The notes under the pieces: generated by a model
What the model was told of the DNA's origin: nothing
Databases searched by the model: none
What the model saw: only the letters and a program-made list of their open reading frames with translations
Shown here: piece after piece, positions 59,232 through 64,000 of the stretch
How positions within the stretch are numbered: position 1 is the first letter of the stretch
Layout: the number at the start of each line of letters is the position of its first letter
Translations under genes and position numbers: made by a program
Source of the DNA: JAVVHH01 sp965276815
GTDB taxonomy: Bacteria > Pseudomonadota > Alphaproteobacteria > Acetobacterales > Acetobacteraceae
Assembly: GCA_965276815.1 (NCBI GenBank)
Contig: CBDIBE010000005.1
Coordinates: 124,001 to 188,000 of the forward strand
Direction: 5' to 3'
DNA length: 64,000 nucleotides

Positions 59232-60497
59232 ATGAAACAACGCGCGATCGTCGTCGGCGGCGGCATCGTCGGCGCCTGCTGCGGCTACGCGCTGCAGCGC
59301 CGCGACTTCGACGTCACCTTAATCGAGCAGGCCGAGCCCGGCCGCGCCGCCTCGTTCGGCAATTCCGGCAGCATCGGCCTCGCCTCCGTCCCGCCGCTCG
59401 GCATGCCCGGCATGCTCAAGGACCTGCCGAAGATGCTTCTCAACCCGGTGCACCCGCTCATCCTGCGCTGGCGCCACTTGCCGCAATCGCTGCCCTGGTT
59501 GCGCCGTTTCGCCCGCGCCCTCTCGCCCGGGCGCGTCGAGGCGATCAGTGGCGCCCGCGCCGCCCTCCTGTCCCACGCCGGCAACGCCTACGAAGGCCTG
59601 CTGGCCGAGATCGGCCACCCCGAGCTGATCTACGCCAGCGGCCTGATCTTCGTCTTCGAGACCCAGGCCGCCTTCGAGGGCGCCAAATCCGGGGTCGCGC
59701 TCCGCCGCCGTCACGGCATCGAAGCCCAGGAGATGACCGGCCCCGCCCTGCGTGAGCTCGAGCCCGCCATCTCCCACAAGGTCGTCGCAGGCGTGCACTA
59801 CCCGGTGGTCCGCACCGTCACCGACCCGTTGACGCTGACCCAGGCCATCCTCACCGCCTTTCAGGAACGCGGCGGCCAGGTCGCCAACGAGCAGGTCACC
59901 GGCTTCGAGCACGGCTCGCAAGGTGTTGCCGCCGTCCTCACCAAGAGCGGACGGCGCCCTTGCGACCTCGTCGTGATCGCCGCCGGCGCCTGGTCGGCCG
60001 AGCTGGCGCGCCAACTCGGCGACAAGATGTTCGTCGTCCCAGAGCGCGGCTACCACATCATGATTGCCCGTCCCGCCCAGTCGCCCGCCATCCCGCTCGT
60101 CTCCGGCGACCGCAACGTTTCGATCGTCAAGATGACTCACGGCCTCCGCATGACCACGATGGCCGAGTTCGCCGCGATCGATGCGCCGCCGGACCATCAG
60201 CGCGCGCTGCGCGTCTTCCAGGGTGCCGCCGGCGTCGTCCGCGACCTCGAGCTAGACGTCGCGAGCTCCTGGATGGGGTCGCGGCCCTCCACGCCGGACT
60301 CGCTGCCGGTGATTGGCCGCTCGCTCCGGAGCCGCAACGTCATCTACGCCTTCGGCCACGGCCATCTCGGCCTCACTTTCGGCGCGGTCACCGGCAACCT
60401 CGTCGGCCAGCTCGCGCGCGACGAGACGCCGAACTTCGATATCGCCCCGTATCGTCCAGACCGCGGCTTCGACGGCTCGCATCTCTCGGCGGCGTGA
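59232..60497 (+). CDS. D-amino-acid dehydrogenase-like FAD oxidoreductase (DadA family)
   Basis: This 421-residue DAO-fold protein has the dinucleotide motif IVVGGGIVGACCGYALQRRD, AASFGNSGSIGLASVPPLGM and the C-terminal GSRPSTPDSLPVIGRSLRSR with FGHGHLGLTFGAVTGNLVGQ. It oxidises a D-amino acid or N-substituted amino acid and passes electrons to the respiratory chain. Next to an opine-dehydrogenase relic and an ABC binding protein, an opine or D-amino-acid substrate is plausible. Confidence 0.85.
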   Translation: MKQRAIVVGGGIVGACCGYALQRRDFDVTLIEQAEPGRAASFGNSGSIGLASVPPLGMPGMLKDLPKMLLNPVHPLILRWRHLPQSLPWLRRFARALSPGRVEAISGARAALLSHAGNAYEGLLAEIGHPELIYASGLIFVFETQAAFEGAKSGVALRRRHGIEAQEMTGPALRELEPAISHKVVAGVHYPVVRTVTDPLTLTQAILTAFQERGGQVANEQVTGFEHGSQGVAAVLTKSGRRPCDLVVIAAGAWSAELARQLGDKMFVVPERGYHIMIARPAQSPAIPLVSGDRNVSIVKMTHGLRMTTMAEFAAIDAPPDHQRALRVFQGAAGVVRDLELDVASSWMGSRPSTPDSLPVIGRSLRSRNVIYAFGHGHLGLTFGAVTGNLVGQLARDETPNFDIAPYRPDRGFDGSHLSAA

Positions 60498-60736
60498 TGA
60501 TGGCGCGCTATGCGGCGCCGGCAATGGCGGCTGCGCCATGGCCGCCGAACAGGCGCTGCTCGGCCGCGCGCCGATCCGCATTTCGCGAGATCGCCCGTCT
60601 GCTCGGGATCGCCAGCCCGGTGATGCGCGCCACCGTCGCCGGCGAAGATTACGTGACAACCGGCCGGACCCTGGCGAGGCTCGGCCTGGAGGGGATCAAC
60701 CCGCAAGGCCTTGCGTCCCGCTCGCAGCACGGCTGA
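60498..60736 (+). pseudogene. Relic of NAD/NADP octopine/nopaline dehydrogenase (C-terminus)
   Basis: The end of this stretch reads FREIARLLGIASPVMRATVA GEDYVTTGRTLARLGLEGIN PQGL, typical of the all-helical C-terminal domain of opine dehydrogenases. The 5' part of the match switches frames around 60560, and the NAD-binding half is absent. It lies directly between dadA and the binding-protein gene. Confidence 0.5.
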
Positions 60737-60768
60737 CAATATTCCACGATTGCCAAGGAGTCGCCGCG

Positions 60769-61860
60769 ATGTACACTGTTACGCACTCGACGCTGGGACG
60801 AACGTCCCTATCCCGCCGCAACATCCTCGGTGGCGTGCTGCTCGCCGGGCTCGCTCCGGCGCGGATCTCGCGCGCCGCGGATACGCTGGTGGTGAACGCC
60901 TATGGCGGCGAGTTCGGCGACATCCTTCGCCAGACGGTGATCTCGCCCTTCGAGAAGAAGTTCGGCGTCCAGGTGATCTTCGACGACACCGGAACGTCTT
61001 CCACCAACTACGCGAAGATCCGCGCAACCCAGGGCGCACCGGGCTTCGACGTGGCGGCCGAGCTGACCGCGGCGGAGAACATCCTGGGTGCGAAGGAGAA
61101 GCTGCTCCTGCCGGTGACGGAAAAGGAGGTGCCGAACCTCGCCCATGAATGGAGCAAGAGCCGCTCCAGCATCCCGCCCAACGGAACGGTTAACTACTAT
61201 CACTACGCCGCGCTGTTCTACAACAAAGCCAAGATCCCGGCGCCGGACTCGTGGCTGGACTATTTCCAGCCCGCAAAGAAATATGGCGAGGCGATCAAAG
61301 GCAAGCTCCTCGCCTTCGACCCGGCGAACGTCCTCGAAATCTACGCCATAGCCTTGGGCGCCGAGGCGGCTGGCGGCGGCCTGCAGAACATGGACCCTGG
61401 CTTCGACCTGCTGAAGGCGCAAAAACCCTATGTCGGCCAGGTTCCCACGATGTCCTCCGCCGCAGTCCCCTCCTTCGAGAACGGCACCGTCTGGCTCGCC
61501 CCGTTCTGGAGCTCGCGCGCCGCCTATTACAAGGCGCGCGGCCTACCGTTCGACTTCCTGATCCCGAAAGAGGGCACGATGGGCCTGGGCGGCACGTCGG
61601 GCATCCCGATCAATGCCAGCAACCCGCGCCTCGCCTACGAATTCCTGAACTTCCGTCTCGAGCCGGACATCCAGCGCGCCTTCTGCCTCGCCTATTACTG
61701 CAGCCCGGCGCGCCCCGACATTGAATTCCCCGCCGATTTCGCCGCCCAGCAGATCACCACCCAAGCCAAAATGGACGCCCTGCAACTGCCCGACGCCCAG
61801 GTCATCGCGACCAACATCCGCGCCTGGACGCTCCGCTTCCAGGAAATCATGGCCAGCTAA
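60769..61860 (+). CDS. Polyamine/opine-type ABC transporter substrate-binding protein
   Basis: This 363-residue PotD-like protein starts MYTVTHSTLGRTSLSRRNIL with AAGGAG upstream and a Tat-like SRRNILGG signal. The body (DTLVVNAYGGEFGDILRQTV, AENILGAKEKLLLPVTEK, SWLDYFQPAKKYGEAIKG, EFLNFRLEPDIQRAFCLAYY) closely parallels the protein at 45501. Its permeases are on the opposite strand (62661-64000). Confidence 0.88.
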   Translation: MYTVTHSTLGRTSLSRRNILGGVLLAGLAPARISRAADTLVVNAYGGEFGDILRQTVISPFEKKFGVQVIFDDTGTSSTNYAKIRATQGAPGFDVAAELTAAENILGAKEKLLLPVTEKEVPNLAHEWSKSRSSIPPNGTVNYYHYAALFYNKAKIPAPDSWLDYFQPAKKYGEAIKGKLLAFDPANVLEIYAIALGAEAAGGGLQNMDPGFDLLKAQKPYVGQVPTMSSAAVPSFENGTVWLAPFWSSRAAYYKARGLPFDFLIPKEGTMGLGGTSGIPINASNPRLAYEFLNFRLEPDIQRAFCLAYYCSPARPDIEFPADFAAQQITTQAKMDALQLPDAQVIATNIRAWTLRFQEIMAS

Positions 61861-61863
61861 CTT

Positions 61864-61890
61864 CTACCGCCTGCGCGCACCATGACAGGA
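61864..61890. repeat. Half copy of palindrome family A
   Basis: On the minus strand GTCATGGTGCGCGCAGGCGG. Same half-form as the copy at 49521, between convergent genes. Confidence 0.45.
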
Positions 61891-61896
61891 TGGTGC

Positions 61897-62664
61897 CTAA
61901 ACGATCGTCAGCCCGCCGTCCACCGTGACGGTCGACCCCGTCACATAAGCCGCGCCGGCGCTCGCCAGATAAAGCACGGCTCCCGCCACATCCTCCGGCG
62001 TACCAGCCCGGCGCAACGGGACGCCGGCAAGCTTGCGCGCCCGGAACTCCGGATCGGCCAGCATATGCCGGTTGAGGTCGGTCTCGATCGTTCCGGGCGC
62101 CACCAGGTTCACCGTAATCCCATGCGGCGCTAGCTCGAGCGCCATCGCCCGGCCCAACATCATCACCCCGCCCTTGCTGGCCACATAATGCGCAATATCC
62201 GGATTGGCGTGCGCCTGGTTGACCGAGGAGATCATCACGATCCGCCCGCCCGACCCGCCGGCGACCATGAACCGCGCCGCCTCCTGCGCCACCGCGAACG
62301 GCCCATGCAAATTGACGGCGTGCAAGCGGTCCCAATCCGCGTCGGTGATCTCCAGGAACGGCTTTCGCTGGATCATCCCGGCATTGCAAACCACGACCGC
62401 CAGCCCGCCCAGCGCGGCGTGCGCGTCCCGCACGACACCCCGCGCATCCGCCGCCACGCCCAAATCGGCGCCGAACAGGAAGGTCCGCCTGCCCATTTCG
62501 CCGATCTCCGCCGCCAACGCTTCGCAAGCGCCGCGATCCCGAAACCAATGCAGCGCCAAATCCGCCCCGGCCGCGGCCAACGCCAGCGCGATCGCGTGGC
62601 CCATCCCTTGGCTGTCGGTCCCAGTGACCAGCGCCGTCGTGCCATGCAGTTGTATCGGGGTCAT
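61897..62664 (-). CDS. SDR-family oxidoreductase
   Basis: This 255-residue classical short-chain dehydrogenase has the cofactor loop ALVTGTDSQGMGHAIALALA, NAG in VVVCNAGMIQRKPF, catalytic Ser in IVMISSVNQAHAN, and Tyr/Lys in HYVASKGGVMMLG, with PGTIETDLNRHML and VTGSTVTVDGG. Its ATG overlaps the permease stop by four bases, so it likely acts on the imported compound. Confidence 0.92.
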   Translation of the reverse strand: MTPIQLHGTTALVTGTDSQGMGHAIALALAAAGADLALHWFRDRGACEALAAEIGEMGRRTFLFGADLGVAADARGVVRDAHAALGGLAVVVCNAGMIQRKPFLEITDADWDRLHAVNLHGPFAVAQEAARFMVAGGSGGRIVMISSVNQAHANPDIAHYVASKGGVMMLGRAMALELAPHGITVNLVAPGTIETDLNRHMLADPEFRARKLAGVPLRRAGTPEDVAGAVLYLASAGAAYVTGSTVTVDGGLTIV

Positions 62665-63458
62665 CGATGCGTCTCGTGCAGGAATTCACCAACCCGGAAG
62701 AAGCGCTGCACCACGACGATCAGCACCATCGGCACCACCATCGTCAGCACGGCGACGGCCGCGAGCGTGGGCGCAAAGCCGAAATCGAGGAAGCTCAATA
62801 TGGTCACCGTGATCGGTTGGCTGCCCGGCCGGGCCAGGAACAGCGACATGCTGTAATCGGTGAAGGATTGCACGAACGCGAAGCTCGCGCCGGCGAACAC
62901 CCCCGTCTTCGCCAGCGGCAAAGTGACTTCGCGAAACGTCCTGAACGGCGGCGCGCCCAGGCTGAGCGCCGCCTGCTCGGCATTGCGCGGGATGGACTGC
63001 AGGCTCACCCCGATCGTCCGCACCGCAAACGGCAGGCAGATGATCAGATGCCCGATCAGCAGCGCCGGCAGCCCGAACAGCGCGCCCAACCCGGCCAGTT
63101 GCAGCAACTGCAGCAGCCCGATCCCCGTCACCATCGCCGGCAGCGCCAGCGGCCCCAGCGACAGCGCGGCCAGCAGGTCCCGCCCGGCGAACCGATACCG
63201 CGTCAGCCCATAGGCGAGCGGGAAGCCGAGCAGCACGGCCAGCACCGCGGCCCCCAGCGCCAGCTCGACGCTGAAGCCGAGCGGACCGAGCCAGCGCGGC
63301 ACCAGCGCCGCCTGCCACCAGCGCAGCGAGAACCCCACCGGCGGGAAGCGCGATTGATCCGCCGCGTTGAACGACACCGTGGCCGTGATCAATATCGGCC
63401 CCAGCGCGAACACATAAACGGCGCCGACCACGAGGCGCAGCAGCGTCCAAGGCGTCAT
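62661..63458 (-). CDS. ABC transporter permease (PotC-like)
   Basis: This 265-residue permease begins MTPWTLLRLVVGAVYVFALG and has the EAA loop AEQAALSLGAPPFRTFREVT LPL. It is a close relative of the permease at 47428 (shared FSLRWW, MVTGIGLLQLLQLAGLG, SFTDYSMSLFLA). It overlaps genes on both sides by four bases. The open frame upstream to 63941 is a shadow. Confidence 0.9.
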   Translation of the reverse strand: MTPWTLLRLVVGAVYVFALGPILITATVSFNAADQSRFPPVGFSLRWWQAALVPRWLGPLGFSVELALGAAVLAVLLGFPLAYGLTRYRFAGRDLLAALSLGPLALPAMVTGIGLLQLLQLAGLGALFGLPALLIGHLIICLPFAVRTIGVSLQSIPRNAEQAALSLGAPPFRTFREVTLPLAKTGVFAGASFAFVQSFTDYSMSLFLARPGSQPITVTILSFLDFGFAPTLAAVAVLTMVVPMVLIVVVQRFFRVGEFLHETHR

Positions 63459-64000
63459 GCTGTGCGCCGCGTCCCGAGCACGGTCCCGAGCCAGAGCAGC
63501 ACGAGCGAACTCACGATCAGCACCGCGCCCAGCGCCGAGCCGATCGACCAATCCACCAGCGAGACCATGAATTTGTAGATCAGCGTCGCGAGCGTCTCGG
63601 TCGCCGGGCCGCCGAGGATCGCCGGCGTCGCATAGGCGCTGATTGCCAGCGTGAAGGCCAGCAGGAACGCCGCCGCGATGCCGGTCAGCGACAGCGGCAA
63701 GGTCACCGCAAGAAAGGTCCGGGTGCGCGACGCCCCGAGGCTCATCGCCGCGCGCTCGACATTCGGGTTGAGCCCGGCGAGCGCCCCCATGATGGTCAGC
63801 ACGCCATACGGCAGCAGCGCATGCGTCAGCCCGACGATGATCGCGCCGGAAGAGGGCAGCATGATCTGCGGCTCGCTGACCAGGTGCAGTCCGAGCAGCA
63901 GCCCGTTGATCGCGCCCTCGCGGTTGAGCAGCACCCACCAACCATAGGTGCGCACGATGACGCTGGCCAGCAGCGGCGCCAGGATCAGCGCCGTGAGCAG
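63455..64000 (-). CDS. ABC transporter permease (PotB-like), C-terminal part
   Basis: The 3' 182 codons of a permease whose start lies beyond the right edge. The visible part reads LLTALILAPLLASVIVRTYG then WWVLLNREGAINGLLLGLHL, NVERAAMSLGASRTRTFLAV (EAA loop) and ends VLGTRRTA. It parallels the gene at 46583. No ATPase gene is visible in the window for this second system. Confidence 0.88.
   Translation of the reverse strand: MLTALILAPLLASVIVRTYGWWVLLNREGAINGLLLGLHLVSEPQIMLPSSGAIIVGLTHALLPYGVLTIMGALAGLNPNVERAAMSLGASRTRTFLAVTLPLSLTGIAAAFLLAFTLAISAYATPAILGGPATETLATLIYKFMVSLVDWSIGSALGAVLIVSSLVLLWLGTVLGTRRTA

Noticed and set aside
60313..60768. N-terminal extension of the binding-protein frame at 60769
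   Set aside because: It overlaps dadA and the opine-dehydrogenase relic. AAGGAG and a Tat-like signal peptide mark ATG 60769 as the start.
1..64000. CRISPR array, tRNA or rRNA genes
   Set aside because: No regularly spaced 25-40 base repeats, and no cloverleaf or rRNA-like sequence was noticed on reading either strand; a covariance search was not possible.

Overview
This window looks like chromosomal DNA of a high-GC alphaproteobacterium, most likely Rhodospirillales/Acetobacteraceae. That placement is an inference from three things: the gene order rpsT-dnaA-dnaN-recF-gyrB flanked by an enoyl-CoA hydratase, mutM, ubiE, coaBC and dut; a DksA that has lost most of its zinc-finger cysteines; and an extreme preference for C/G at third codon positions. 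No rRNA, tRNA, CRISPR array or prophage was seen.

Layout. 1-9.9 kb: end of a sugar-acid kinase/glycosyltransferase pair, dksA, an orphan ABC binding protein, an alpha/beta hydrolase, an MFS carrier, and a marR-emrA-emrB efflux operon. 10-18.5 kb: a GGDEF-EAL protein, then a tight four-gene operon of a degenerate adenylate-forming ligase fused to an unrecognised domain, pxpB, pxpC and a TauE/SafE permease, without pxpA. 18.5-26 kb: housekeeping and metabolic genes (acuI-like reductase, DUF2891, methyltransferase, greB, pirin, serine/threonine dehydratase, TauE/SafE with a divergent LysR). 26.1-27.7 kb: an IS1182-type element inserted exactly in the loop of a dispersed palindrome. 27.8-31.3 kb: luciferase-like monooxygenase, tag, a small Cys-rich secreted protein and an MntA-HepT module flanked by inverted repeat clusters.

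31.4-44 kb is the conserved replication/housekeeping core. 44-49.3 kb holds a frameshifted beta-lactamase-family gene and a complete polyamine/opine-type ABC transporter (binding protein, two permeases, ATPase). 49.3-56.3 kb is an accessory defence region: a TumE-like toxin-antitoxin pair with a striking operator, a decayed second copy of the potA tail, and a SIR2-STAND-TPR (Avs5-like) antiphage gene split by an IS110-family element. Removing the element in silico restores one 1,028-residue reading frame. 56.3-64 kb carries a secreted caspase-Sel1 protein, small hypotheticals, and a second ABC system with a DadA-like oxidoreductase, an opine-dehydrogenase relic and an SDR.

Two families of short palindromes recur. 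One (CGTCAT-stem-ATCCACGCC) shows compensatory stem changes between copies. The other (CCCTCTCC..CGGGAGAGGG..TGGGTGAGGG) sits mostly between convergent genes and has been read into the C-terminus of Tag.
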